Shown here in pieces: positions 9,239 through 19,579 of a stretch of DNA of 50,769 bases (position 1 is the first letter of the stretch; each line of letters starts with the position of its first letter). Both the position numbers and the translations under genes were made by a program. The notes under the pieces were generated by a model. It had not been told where the DNA came from. It searched no databases and saw only the letters and a list, made by a program, of their open reading frames with translations. The stretch comes from Thermoflexus hugenholtzii JAD2. Its GTDB lineage: Bacteria > Chloroflexota > Chloroflexia > Chloroflexales > Roseiflexaceae. Location of the stretch: contig CAMCVW010000024.1 of the NCBI GenBank assembly GCA_945881915.1, positions 1 through 50,769 on the forward strand, given 5' to 3'.

Positions 9239-9540
9239 GATTCCCTTCCTGAGTACGACGTTTTGGCGCTGCATCCTGCACAGCAGACGGCGGTGATGGT
9301 TTTCTCCTCGCGACACCGCCTGAGTATGTTGATGGTACTGATGGCCGTGCTTGGGCACTGCAACGGCGAAGAGTATGACGATGGTTGTATGGTGGGCAAC
9401 CCGCGATAGCCGATATTTGCATTGGTGACTACGCGGACTATCGACACGACATGGTTATCATGACGCGCGAAGAGTATATCGCCCGTGCCTATGCCGAAAT
9501 GATGCAGCATACAGGGTGGGATGTTTGGTGCCTGTGCAGC
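9239..9540 (+). pseudogene. Frameshifted gene remnant, family unknown
   Basis: Protein-like stretches appear in successive forward frames: about 9239-9310 (DSLPEYDVLALHPAQQ), then 9305-9375 (PPEYVDGTDGRAWALQ), then 9385-9540 (YGGQPAIADICIGDYADYR and MTREEYIARAYAEMM). No single frame is open over the whole length and there is no ribosome site at a sensible start. This pattern suggests a decayed gene with at least two frameshifts. Product not recognised. The flanking 9068-9238 and 9541-9574 show nothing convincing. Confidence 0.35.
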
Positions 9541-9574
9541 AGAACCGCCACAGCAGCGAACGTCAGACCACATA

Positions 9575-9690
9575 GCGCCGGGTGCAACAGCAACCGGCGC
9601 TTTTCCCATGAGCAATGATTCTGCTGAGCTGTAGTACGCCCGATCAACCACCATAACGCCGAACGCATGGGCGAGAAAAGCATGGCACTG
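9575..9690 (-). repeat. Decayed duplicate of the ctaB 3' end and its terminator
   Basis: This segment aligns with 10795 to about 10900: first a terminator (GCGCCGGGTG, CAACAG, then CAACCGGCGC with one mismatch), then reverse-strand codons reading FGVMVVDRAYYSSAES against the true CtaB ending FGAMVVDRVYFS-stop. About five of six positions over some 90 bases are identical by eye; the stop codon has been lost. It is a partial copy, not a gene. With the intact copy it brackets the methyltransferase gene as direct repeats about 1.2 kb apart. Confidence 0.85.
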
Positions 9691-9801
9691 CGGTCGGCTT
9701 GCGTTGCGCACTCGTGTATACTTGCATGATACATGTCGAATATTGAGTAGTGTAGTGGTCAACGAGAGACCATTCTGTGCTGAAGAGCGAAAGGACTCGA
9801 G

Positions 9802-10671
9802 ATGATTATCTGTTCGACCTGTGAAGGAACGCTCGAAACGATAGACAAAAAATGTTCAGCGTGTGGGCACGAGGTGGTACGTATAGATGGAATCCTTGCG
9901 CTTGCGCCCGAATTAGCCCACGGTGGTGGCGGATTTGAGGCTGACGCGTTTGCTCGCCTGTATGAGCAAGAATCAAAGCATTTTTGGTTTCGTGTGAGGA
10001 ATGACCTTTTGCTGAACATGATACGCAGGTATAAGCCTGATGTGCGTTCGTTCTTCGAAATTGGTTGTGGGACGGGCTATGTGATGCATGCTATCGCTCA
10101 GGAATTCCCCGAATCCCAGATTTCTGGAGGCGAGGTATTCGTCACTGGATTGAGCTTCGCTGGACTCCGCGTGCCACGCGCCACGTTGATGCAGGTTGAT
10201 GCACGCAAGCTTCCGTTTGTTGAAGAATATGATCTTATCGGGATGTTTGATGTTTTGGAACATATTCCCGAAGACGAACAAGTATTGGAGAATGTGTATA
10301 AAGCACTCAAACCGGGCGGTATGTTGCTTTGTTCAGTACCCCAACACATGTGGATGTGGAGTGATGTCGACACATTTTCTCATCATGCACGTCGGTACGA
10401 ACGCGGTGAGCTCGAACGCAAAGGACAAAAGGCAGGGTTCAAGGTAGTACGAACTACCTCATTCATGTCTTTTTTGCTTCCCATCATGTACATTTCGCGT
10501 TTACAACAGCGCTCGCGGATGAAGCGCGCTGACGGAATGGGGGAGTACAACATTTCACCGCTGGTAAACAGTTTTTTCGAAGCGGTTTGCCGCTTAGAGT
10601 TGATATGCATTAATGCGGGCATCAATTTTCTGTTCGGAGGTTCACGCATCGTTCTGCTTCAGAAAAACTAA
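9802..10671 (+). CDS. Zinc-ribbon class I SAM-dependent methyltransferase
   Basis: 289 residues from ATG 9802 (AAAGGA upstream). Four cysteines at 4, 7, 18 and 21 form a small N-terminal zinc ribbon (CSTC, CSAC). The Rossmann methyltransferase core starts at about residue 83: motif I FEIGCGTGY (85-93), the acidic residue of motif II in a degraded GGEV segment, DVLEHIP (150-156), and KPGGMLLCSVP as the later strand. This form (type 11/12/23 methyltransferases with a leading zinc ribbon) is common in O-antigen and glycan clusters, but no such cluster is adjacent, so the substrate is unknown. Its lower GC and different codon choice (many AT-ending codons), and the duplicated ctaB tails on both sides, suggest acquisition by transfer. 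Confidence 0.85.
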   Translation: MIICSTCEGTLETIDKKCSACGHEVVRIDGILALAPELAHGGGGFEADAFARLYEQESKHFWFRVRNDLLLNMIRRYKPDVRSFFEIGCGTGYVMHAIAQEFPESQISGGEVFVTGLSFAGLRVPRATLMQVDARKLPFVEEYDLIGMFDVLEHIPEDEQVLENVYKALKPGGMLLCSVPQHMWMWSDVDTFSHHARRYERGELERKGQKAGFKVVRTTSFMSFLLPIMYISRLQQRSRMKRADGMGEYNISPLVNSFFEAVCRLELICINAGINFLFGGSRIVLLQKN

Positions 10672-10794
10672 CACACTGCATCGAAATATCTCATCTGACT
10701 GTCGGTACAGTGCTCGCAGTGGTGATGATCAATCTCGCTACTGTAGGCACGCTACTCTCAGAACAAACTACCGAAATAGACATCAAAACGGAAA

Positions 10795-10826
10795 GCGCCG
10801 GGTGCAACAGCACCCGGCGCCTTTTC
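10795..10826. terminator. Bidirectional terminator between methyltransferase and ctaB
   Basis: Perfect 10-bp stem GCGCCGGGTG (10795-10804) and CACCCGGCGC (10811-10820) around CAACAG, followed by CTTTTCTT. On the other strand it is followed by TTTCC. It serves the two convergent genes and is the intact partner of the copy at 9575. Confidence 0.9.
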
Positions 10827-10845
10827 TTCTGAGCAATGATTCAGC

Positions 10846-12501
<1,656 letters not shown>

Positions 12502-12573
12502 GGTCTCTCACATTCCTTAGAGCAACAGCAACAGTATACCGCACCGCCGTGCAACTCCGTAACGCTGTAGTAC

Positions 12574-14736
12574 CTACTGGTACGAATACTTTGTCAGCAG
12601 CTGTATCAGATACAACACTCCCGCCAATAGATGGGCCGTCAGCACAAGCGCCAACAGATGCAACCGTAGCCCGGTATGTCGTTCACGGAACAACACGCCA
12701 AGCGTGCAGGCAAACAGCAACGGAACGATGATTCTCAATCCCCACGCGAAGTTATTGGCGGTGATTTTGGCTGGCTCCACAAAGATGAAGTATTGCAACA
12801 CGGCAATCACAAAGGCAAGCAGAATACCCATTGATAGCCGGTCGCGCCAGAGGAGCGGCGTCAGCAGAATCGTCAGCAGCGGGAACGCCACGAGTTGTAA
12901 CATCGAAAGTACGGGCGCCGGGCTACTGAGCTCGATAACAGTCATCCACGAGATTCCAAAATCGCTGCCACCATTGCTTCGCACGGTCGATTGCACGACT
13001 AGCACCACCAACGCGGCCACCGTCGGGCCGATTAGCCAACCGGCATGCAATGACATGCGGTCGCGGCGCAGCCAGAGCACGGCGAGCAGGACCCACAAGG
13101 CCGGGACAATCGCCATGGGGCCGTTGGGTTTGGCCAATGTTGCAGCTATCATCGCCAGCACCGCCAGTGGTTCCAACAGCCACAGCCGCTGACGCGATTG
13201 CGGGCGCAGGAGAGCGAACGCCAATAGAATCGCTGCCCAGGTGACGGGTTTGGCCACAATAGTCGTTGCATTATGAAATATCGTCACCGATCCCTGGCCG
13301 CGATAGATAAACCGATTGACATCGGGCAGATAGACCGGTGCTACCACGCACAGCAACAGCGATGTCAACCAAATCCACGCCCAATGCACGCGTGTACCGG
13401 CCATGCGCTGCATCACCAACGCCAGGATGACCATGCTCGCCAGTTGATAGAGTATCAATGTGACGGGGAGGGCGCGGTGGTAGTACGGATCCCGCATCAG
13501 CCAGGCGATTGTACCGATGGACCAGTGAAACCAGGGATGCGGGATGCTGACCCAGCGATTGCCGAAGCGCGTGGTGACCTCGGCTTGGCCATCGACCCAG
13601 ACGGTGTAGCGCACCAAGGCTTTACCCGACATGAGGCGTCGTGCATCGTCCATGTGAAAAGGCAGATCCGACGCCATTGCGCCATCGATTTGGCGTTGGT
13701 AGATGACCCAATACACACTCAGCAACGCGATGGTGGCCAATCCTGCCAGCACCACCACTGCCCAGATTGGGATGTGTATGCGCCGGGAACGCAGGGCCAG
13801 GATGATTGGCGAGACTGCCAGACAGGCGACGAACCCGGCGCTGCCCCAGATCCCGTGGCTGGCGTACACCGGCCAGAGCCGGCTGATGATGAGTACCGTC
13901 ACCACGAGGCACAGCCACAGGAAAAAACTGCCCCAGCCGCGTCGCGTGGCCCATTGCCGGCGAAGCCAACGTTCAGTGGCCACGACCCGCGGCATACCCC
14001 TGCGTGCGGCACGCAGTGCCGCAACCATGCCGATGAGCGCCGCGCCAGCAGCCAGCGAAGCAGTGTGTACGGGCACAATGCCGGCCAACGCCAATATCCA
14101 CGGCGCGGCGCAGCCGAGGCACGCCAATCCGACCGTTCGCAACGACCAATGCCCTTGGGTGGCACGCACTGCGAGGACGACGGCACTCAATAGCACGGTC
14201 ACAATCCAACTGAGCGGGGGTGCACCGGGGATCAAACTGAGTGTTGGTTGGATGCGGAACGACGCCAGTGCGATGCCTAATGTACGACCATCACGCGGGA
14301 GCGAAGGGGTGGTTTGGAAAGTAAATGATTGGCTATCTGCGCTGGCGTGAGGCAGGCGCACGAGCGTCTGATAGCGACGGAATGTATCGGACCGCACCGC
14401 AAACGTCGCCAGCGGCTGGTTTGCTTGACCGAGCATCAGTATGGCTTGTGGGTCGGCTGCGATGACGTTCAGGTGTGCAATGGACCACCCACTGCGCGGC
14501 GAAGCGCTGGTGAGTGTTGCATCTGCACCAGCCCAACGGAATGTGGTCGCGCCATCGGGCGTCGATTCGACGCCATCAAAGCCAGAAAATCCACGCATCT
14601 GTGCCGTCGTGATTGCAATCGGCATTACTGTGAGCCAGACGGCAATCAGCGATGCAATCGCATAGAGTGCGATGCATGCGAGGTGGAGACGCGTCGTGTT
14701 TTTTGGTCGGGTTGTCTGTGTAGGGTTTGGTTTCAT
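12574..14736 (-). CDS. Large polytopic membrane protein, unknown function
   Basis: 720 residues from ATG 14736 (AAAAGG about 9 bases upstream); an in-frame ATG 45 bases earlier would lie inside a hairpin and is less likely. One N-terminal helix (about 20-45), an extracytoplasmic domain of roughly 130 residues, then a dozen or more membrane helices from about residue 165 to the C-terminus. The loop HPWFHWSIGT and the overall pattern resemble GT-C-type sugar transferases of the cell envelope, but no catalytic motif can be named. It lies downstream of the exporter operon on the same strand, separated by 165 bases containing a long hairpin. Confidence 0.65.
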   Translation of the reverse strand: MKPNPTQTTRPKNTTRLHLACIALYAIASLIAVWLTVMPIAITTAQMRGFSGFDGVESTPDGATTFRWAGADATLTSASPRSGWSIAHLNVIAADPQAILMLGQANQPLATFAVRSDTFRRYQTLVRLPHASADSQSFTFQTTPSLPRDGRTLGIALASFRIQPTLSLIPGAPPLSWIVTVLLSAVVLAVRATQGHWSLRTVGLACLGCAAPWILALAGIVPVHTASLAAGAALIGMVAALRAARRGMPRVVATERWLRRQWATRRGWGSFFLWLCLVVTVLIISRLWPVYASHGIWGSAGFVACLAVSPIILALRSRRIHIPIWAVVVLAGLATIALLSVYWVIYQRQIDGAMASDLPFHMDDARRLMSGKALVRYTVWVDGQAEVTTRFGNRWVSIPHPWFHWSIGTIAWLMRDPYYHRALPVTLILYQLASMVILALVMQRMAGTRVHWAWIWLTSLLLCVVAPVYLPDVNRFIYRGQGSVTIFHNATTIVAKPVTWAAILLAFALLRPQSRQRLWLLEPLAVLAMIAATLAKPNGPMAIVPALWVLLAVLWLRRDRMSLHAGWLIGPTVAALVVLVVQSTVRSNGGSDFGISWMTVIELSSPAPVLSMLQLVAFPLLTILLTPLLWRDRLSMGILLAFVIAVLQYFIFVEPAKITANNFAWGLRIIVPLLFACTLGVLFRERHTGLRLHLLALVLTAHLLAGVLYLIQLLTKYSYQ

Positions 14737-14755
14737 TGCAATGCCTTTTATTTTA

Positions 14756-14791
14756 ATCGGTTCGCGTGGAGGTTTGGACACGCGAACCGAT
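14756..14791. promoter_or_regulatory. 13-bp inverted repeat before the membrane protein gene
   Basis: ATCGGTTCGCGTG (14756-14768) and CACGCGAACCGAT (14779-14791) are perfect inverted repeats around a 10-base loop. No T tract follows on either strand, so it is not a standard terminator. It lies 19 bases upstream of the reverse-strand start at 14736 and may be a leader hairpin, an operator, or the end of the exporter operon transcript. Confidence 0.6.
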
Positions 14792-14901
14792 GTGGAATCG
14801 AGAACCGAATGGATGGGTGTAGCATGCCGAGGCCCGTCCAGAACCCCCCACCCAAATGGGCAGGGTGCGGTGATTGTTGGTATGGTGCGGGTGATGGGAA
14901 T

Positions 14902-15627
14902 TTATACTACTGCAGTTGCGTCCTCGATGTTGCCAGCAAGCGATTCATAGACTTGGCCATCGCGCATGTGATGCACGATGTCTGCATAGTGATGTACCGA
15001 TTGGTCGTGGGTCGCCATGATGAGGGTGACACCTTCGCTCTTGACGATGGTGCGCATCAAGGTCATCAGATTTTTGCCGGTCGTGGAGTCCAACTCGCCG
15101 GTCGGCTCGTCGGCAATCAGGATGGGTGGGCGCGACACGAGCGCACGGGCGATGGCGACGCGTTGCTGCTGACCGCCCGACATTTCGGAGGGGCGATGAT
15201 CGGCCCACTGCTCGAGGCCGACCAGTGTGAGTGCTTCGAGGGCGCGTTGGCGTCGTTCTTTGCCGGATTTGACGCCGGATATGCGCAACGGCAACTCGAC
15301 GTTTTCCCATGCTGACAAAATCGGCAACAAGGCAAATGCTTGGAAGATGAAGCCGATTTTGTCGCGGCGGATGTCGGTCAGTTGGTCTTGTGACAATTTG
15401 GCGGTGTTTTGGCCCAAGAAGTAGATATTGCCCGAGGTCGGTGTATCCAACCCGCCGATCATGTTGAGGAGGGTCGTTTTGCCCGAACCGGACCGGCCCA
15501 TGAACGCGGTAAACGTGCCGCGTTCGATGGACATATTGACGCCGCGCAGGGCCAAAACTTGTTCGTTGTTGACTGAGTAGGCGCGGGTGACGTCCTCGAT
15601 GCGGACCGCGGTATTGTTGTTCGTCAT
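14902..15627 (-). CDS. ABC exporter ATPase, MacB/LolD type
   Basis: 241 residues. Walker A GRSGSGKTT (44-52), Q-loop Gln near 96, signature MSGGQQQ (149-155), Walker B ILIADEPTGELD (169-180) and H-loop His207. The TGELD ending of Walker B and the spacing place it in the MacB/LolD/FtsE branch that powers FtsX-type permeases without transporting substrate through the membrane. Start overlaps the previous ATPase gene by 4 bases (ATGA), so both are translationally coupled. It is the last gene of the operon adaptor-permease-ATPase-ATPase. Confidence 0.93.
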   Translation of the reverse strand: MTNNNTAVRIEDVTRAYSVNNEQVLALRGVNMSIERGTFTAFMGRSGSGKTTLLNMIGGLDTPTSGNIYFLGQNTAKLSQDQLTDIRRDKIGFIFQAFALLPILSAWENVELPLRISGVKSGKERRQRALEALTLVGLEQWADHRPSEMSGGQQQRVAIARALVSRPPILIADEPTGELDSTTGKNLMTLMRTIVKSEGVTLIMATHDQSVHHYADIVHHMRDGQVYESLAGNIEDATAVV

Positions 15628-16625
15628 TTCATGCGGCTCCTGATGTTGGCCATCATGCGATCAAAACGACTGGGCTTGAGCTCAGGCGGTGCATCGGCAT
15701 CGGTCAAACGGCGTTCGCGTTCGATATCGGCAGCCTCGGCAGCGGTATTGACGGGCGGCTTGATAAAGATGCCGTCTGCTTGCTCCTCCATCACCAATCG
15801 GTCGCGGATACCGTAGCGTGAGCGCAGTTCTTTGGGAATCTGTAGGCGACCCGCCGAGTCGAGCATGTGGAGTTCTTCGAGGTGGGACTCGTCGAATCTG
15901 CCGGTGCCGCCCTGCACATCGAGGCGTTTGACCGTCTCGCTGCTGGTTTTGCCGTCACGAATCGACACCACTCGATTGACGAAGTGGGCGATATTGGGAT
16001 CGTGCGACACGATGATGACCGTCAGGGCAAACCGCCGATTGAGCTCGTGGAAGATGTTGAAGACCACTTCGGCCGTCTGCGAGTCGAGTTCGCCGGTGGG
16101 TTCGTCACCGAGCAGTAATGCCGGCTTGTTGGCCAAGGCGATGGCGATGGCCACACGCTGTTGCTCACCACCCGACAGCTGGGCCAGTTTGTGGCCACGG
16201 CGATGATTCAGACGCACCGCGTCGATGAGTTCGGCGACCCACTCTCTGCGTTCACGGGAAGGGACGCCGCTCATAATCATGGGCAGTTCGATGTTCTGCT
16301 CGACATCGAGGTAGGGGATGAGGTTACGGGCCTTTTGTTGCCAAACAAAACCCACGTACTGGCGCCGGTATGCATCCAGCGATCCGTCGGTCAATTTGAG
16401 CAGGTCGTTACCGGCGACGATGAGCTTGCCGGCGTTGGGGCGGTCGAGACCGCCGATGACGTTGAGGAGTGTGGTTTTGCCCGAACCCGATGATCCGACC
16501 AAGGCCATCACTTCGCCGCGGCGGATGGTCATATCGAGGCCCTGCAGGGCCATCACCTCGAGGTCATCGATGCGATAGACCTTGATGAGATTCTCACAGG
16601 TAACGATGGCGTCCGATGTGGTCAT
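15624..16625 (-). CDS. ABC exporter ATPase with C-terminal AbrB-type domain
   Basis: 333 residues, about 90 longer than its neighbour. Residues 1-230 are a complete MacB-type ATPase: Walker A GSSGSGKTT (44-52), Q-loop QQ (96-97), LSGGEQQ (150-156), Walker B GDEPTGELD, H-loop SHD (207-209). Residues about 252-290 (LDSAGRLQIPKELRSRYGI, then LVMEEQADGIFIKP) match the swapped-hairpin AbrB/SpoVT/MazE DNA-binding fold, followed by an acidic and then basic tail. Overlaps the permease gene by 4 bases and the second ATPase gene by 4 bases. The two different ATPases presumably form a heterodimer on the single large permease. The AbrB-like part could bind DNA, mediate dimerisation, or be a structural insert; this is inference. 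Confidence 0.9.
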   Translation of the reverse strand: MTTSDAIVTCENLIKVYRIDDLEVMALQGLDMTIRRGEVMALVGSSGSGKTTLLNVIGGLDRPNAGKLIVAGNDLLKLTDGSLDAYRRQYVGFVWQQKARNLIPYLDVEQNIELPMIMSGVPSRERREWVAELIDAVRLNHRRGHKLAQLSGGEQQRVAIAIALANKPALLLGDEPTGELDSQTAEVVFNIFHELNRRFALTVIIVSHDPNIAHFVNRVVSIRDGKTSSETVKRLDVQGGTGRFDESHLEELHMLDSAGRLQIPKELRSRYGIRDRLVMEEQADGIFIKPPVNTAAEAADIERERRLTDADAPPELKPSRFDRMMANIRSRMK

Positions 16626-19558
16626 ATTGCCTCCCCGAGTTTGACAGCCTGGAAGAGCTTCATGCGTCGCAACAGTACCACGGTGATGGCCACCGTCGCA
16701 ACCAAGACCACTCCGAAGACAGCATAGATAATCAAAATCTGTTCGGTGGCGATTTGGACCGCAAATGGTGGGAACAAATCACGTTCGATCAACGGCAACT
16801 GCAAGAACGGGATAAACAGGTTGCTCGCCGAGACGCCGATGAATGTGCCGGCCAAAATGGCAATCCCGATAATGAAGGTCTGTTCGATGGCCAACAACGT
16901 GCCCAATTGGCCCGTCGACAAACCAATGGCTCGGAGCATGCCGAGTTCAACAAAACGCCGTTGGAACGCCAGAATCGAGTAAAACAAGAAGCCGAGCATC
17001 GACAAGAACCCCGCAGCCACAAAGCCGACCGACAACAACCCGAAGAATCCTTGGCGTTCGGGTCGCAGCCGCTCTTTGATGATGACCGTGGGCGCAAATT
17101 CGCGGATGAAGGTCTTCATGCCGACGGTAATCGTACCCATGTAGATGTCTGAATCGGTAATGGTGCTCCCCTCTTCGAGGCGCAACCAGACATCGTATGG
17201 GTATTGGCCGCCTTGCATGTCGAACGAATATTCGAGATTGCCGACGATGGGCGGGTTTTCGGATGGGTATGCCGTCGGGAACAAATCGACGAAGCCGCGC
17301 ACGACCACCGGGACGGACACGGTCATGTCGAGGTTATTCATTTTGAGGACGAAGTTGTCGCCCAAGCGCAGATTGACCATTTTGGCCCATGCACGGTCGA
17401 CCAGCACGGCACTAGGGTCCTCGGCCAGGATGTTCATCAGCTCGCCGAGTGATTTGTCCGAGAAGTCGTCGCGCCAGTAGGCGACCTTGGGGAATTGCAT
17501 CCGGTCGATACCGTAGTAATGAATGTCCACGCTGTTGCCGTTGATGACCGCCGCGGCACTACTATTGCCGACGCGGGTGGCTTCTTTGACCTGCGGGATG
17601 TTGGTATAGTCCTCGACCGGCAAGAAGTAGTACTTCGGTCCAGCCAAGCGCGTGTCTTCGGTTGCCACGATGCTCTGTTCGAAGGTCTGAACGCCACCCG
17701 GTGCACCTGGACTGGCACCCGTCACGTTTTGACCGAGGTCAAACATGCGTGCATCGCCACCGGCGATGTAGTGGTTCTTTTCGAGCAGATTGGTATCCAG
17801 CGATTTGGCCATAGATGCCGTAAAACCCGCCAGGCTCAGCGTGATTATCAGCAACAAAATCGGTCCAGAGTATGCCGACGGTGTGCGCGCCAAATAGCGC
17901 AAGGCGGTCACGCCAGCGATACCCGGCAAGCGCCCCGCAAAAAACTCCAGGAAGCGCATCAGCAATGGGAAAAACCGGACTGCGATGAGCGCACTCGCAA
18001 AGATGAACAACGTCGGGGCAATCAACAACAATGGATTGTTGAACGGATCACTGATTCCCTTGGCGTCGATGATACCCAGCGACCCTTGCTCCTTAAGCAT
18101 CCACCACCCATACCCAATCGGAACCATCATCAAAAAGTCCAAGTATGCCCGCTGCCAAAACGGCTTTGCACCAGCCCGGGCGCGTTCGCTCTTGAACGAG
18201 ACAATCGTATAGCGTGATGTCATGAAGGCCGGAATCAACCCTGCCACCAGCATCAATGCCACAATCTGAATGGCACGTGCCCAAGCGTCGCTCGACATCG
18301 ATATCGGCAGCGGCTCGGTCGGTTGGAAGTCCAAGAACGACCGCGTCCACGTCATGAACAGCGCCGCTAATTGACCGAGCAACACACCTACAGAGATAGC
18401 CGCGATCCCGATGAGCAACCACTCGATGAAGTAGATGCCCAGTACCTGCAAGCGCGACGCGCCACGGCTACGCAGCACGGCTATTTCGTTGCTCTGCCGC
18501 TGCACGACCAGACCGGCCACCAGGATGACGAAGTAGGCAATCAAGCCCAATACCGGCACCGAGAAAATAGTCAGCGTGGCAGTCAGCTGATTGACACGGG
18601 CGATGTGGCGCAACATGGCATCTAACGGTGACACGTCGAGACGCATTCCTTTGAGGAGCTTATTCGCTTCCGAGACCGTCCGGTCGATGCGTATGCCGAA
18701 GCCCGGCACTTCGTTGGAATGCACCACGCTCCCGTCGGCCACCACATACCAGACCGCCACATGGACCGGCTTGGGGGTGGCTGCCAGCAGTTGGTTGCTG
18801 AATGCCTCGGGTGTGGTGAACAGCGTCTCGTGCAGGACGTCGGGTGAGTAGAACCAGTATTCCGATGCGGGGTCACGCGGTGTCCACAATCCAGAGATAT
18901 ACACCGGTACCATGCTCTTTTCGGGGGCATCACGTTGGGCAAAGACGTAGTACGTATCGCCGGGTTGCAACCCCAAGCCGAATGCAAAATCCGATGACAG
19001 CAATACTTCGAGCGGTTGGCCCGCTGCAGTTGCCACTGGCATGCGACCGTCGATGATGTCGATGTTTTCTTCGAGTTTGTCAGCAAAAGCGATCGAAATC
19101 CAGCTCAGTGGAGTGCCCGAGCCACTGGCTTCGAGCTTGAGCGGAATTTTGTCGGTCGAAATGTAGCGCGTCTGGCCCAGAATGTCCAGACCAAGGCGGT
19201 CACTCAGTTGCGTATCAAAATACTCGTTTGCGGCAGTCAATTTGTCCGGTTCGAGCGCGCCAGAGACGCTACCGAGGTAACGGTACATCAGCGCGAACGG
19301 CGGTCGACGTGTGCCATTGATCGGCGACGAGAGTTCCTCGCGCAAAATCCGGTAGCCGACAGCCTCGGCATAGACGGGGATGCTGACCACGATGGCGACC
19401 GCGACGGTGAATCCCGCCGCGATTGCCAAAACCAACGAGAGGTTGCTCCACAAACGGCGGCCGACGACCATGACCATGCCGGTCAGCCACGACAGCGGGG
19501 TGCTGCCCAATGCACGTTTGGGGCGTTGAGGGGGTGTATCGGTAACGGGCGCTGCCAT
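16622..19558 (-). CDS. FtsX/MacB-type ABC transporter permease
   Basis: 978 residues. First helix at about 40-62, then a large extracytoplasmic domain (about 65-320), a first FtsX domain with three helices (about 325-450, including RQSNEIAVLRSRGAS, the coupling-helix type motif), three or more helices in the middle (about 470-590), a second extracytoplasmic domain (about 600-840) and a second FtsX domain (about 855-970, RRFVELGMLRAIGLS). Two FtsX domains in one chain replace the usual dimer, as in LolC/E- or DevC-like long permeases. Couples ATP hydrolysis to mechanical work in the periplasmic or extracellular space, moving lipids, peptides or drugs. Overlaps the ATPase gene by 4 bases. Substrate unknown. 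Confidence 0.92.
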   Translation of the reverse strand: MAAPVTDTPPQRPKRALGSTPLSWLTGMVMVVGRRLWSNLSLVLAIAAGFTVAVAIVVSIPVYAEAVGYRILREELSSPINGTRRPPFALMYRYLGSVSGALEPDKLTAANEYFDTQLSDRLGLDILGQTRYISTDKIPLKLEASGSGTPLSWISIAFADKLEENIDIIDGRMPVATAAGQPLEVLLSSDFAFGLGLQPGDTYYVFAQRDAPEKSMVPVYISGLWTPRDPASEYWFYSPDVLHETLFTTPEAFSNQLLAATPKPVHVAVWYVVADGSVVHSNEVPGFGIRIDRTVSEANKLLKGMRLDVSPLDAMLRHIARVNQLTATLTIFSVPVLGLIAYFVILVAGLVVQRQSNEIAVLRSRGASRLQVLGIYFIEWLLIGIAAISVGVLLGQLAALFMTWTRSFLDFQPTEPLPISMSSDAWARAIQIVALMLVAGLIPAFMTSRYTIVSFKSERARAGAKPFWQRAYLDFLMMVPIGYGWWMLKEQGSLGIIDAKGISDPFNNPLLLIAPTLFIFASALIAVRFFPLLMRFLEFFAGRLPGIAGVTALRYLARTPSAYSGPILLLIITLSLAGFTASMAKSLDTNLLEKNHYIAGGDARMFDLGQNVTGASPGAPGGVQTFEQSIVATEDTRLAGPKYYFLPVEDYTNIPQVKEATRVGNSSAAAVINGNSVDIHYYGIDRMQFPKVAYWRDDFSDKSLGELMNILAEDPSAVLVDRAWAKMVNLRLGDNFVLKMNNLDMTVSVPVVVRGFVDLFPTAYPSENPPIVGNLEYSFDMQGGQYPYDVWLRLEEGSTITDSDIYMGTITVGMKTFIREFAPTVIIKERLRPERQGFFGLLSVGFVAAGFLSMLGFLFYSILAFQRRFVELGMLRAIGLSTGQLGTLLAIEQTFIIGIAILAGTFIGVSASNLFIPFLQLPLIERDLFPPFAVQIATEQILIIYAVFGVVLVATVAITVVLLRRMKLFQAVKLGEAI

Positions 19559-19579
19559 TGGATCAATCCTTCCGCGGGC

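Noticed and set aside
13273-14193. 306-codon forward open frame
   Set aside because: Antisense to the membrane-protein gene; polar residues are complements of hydrophobic codons.
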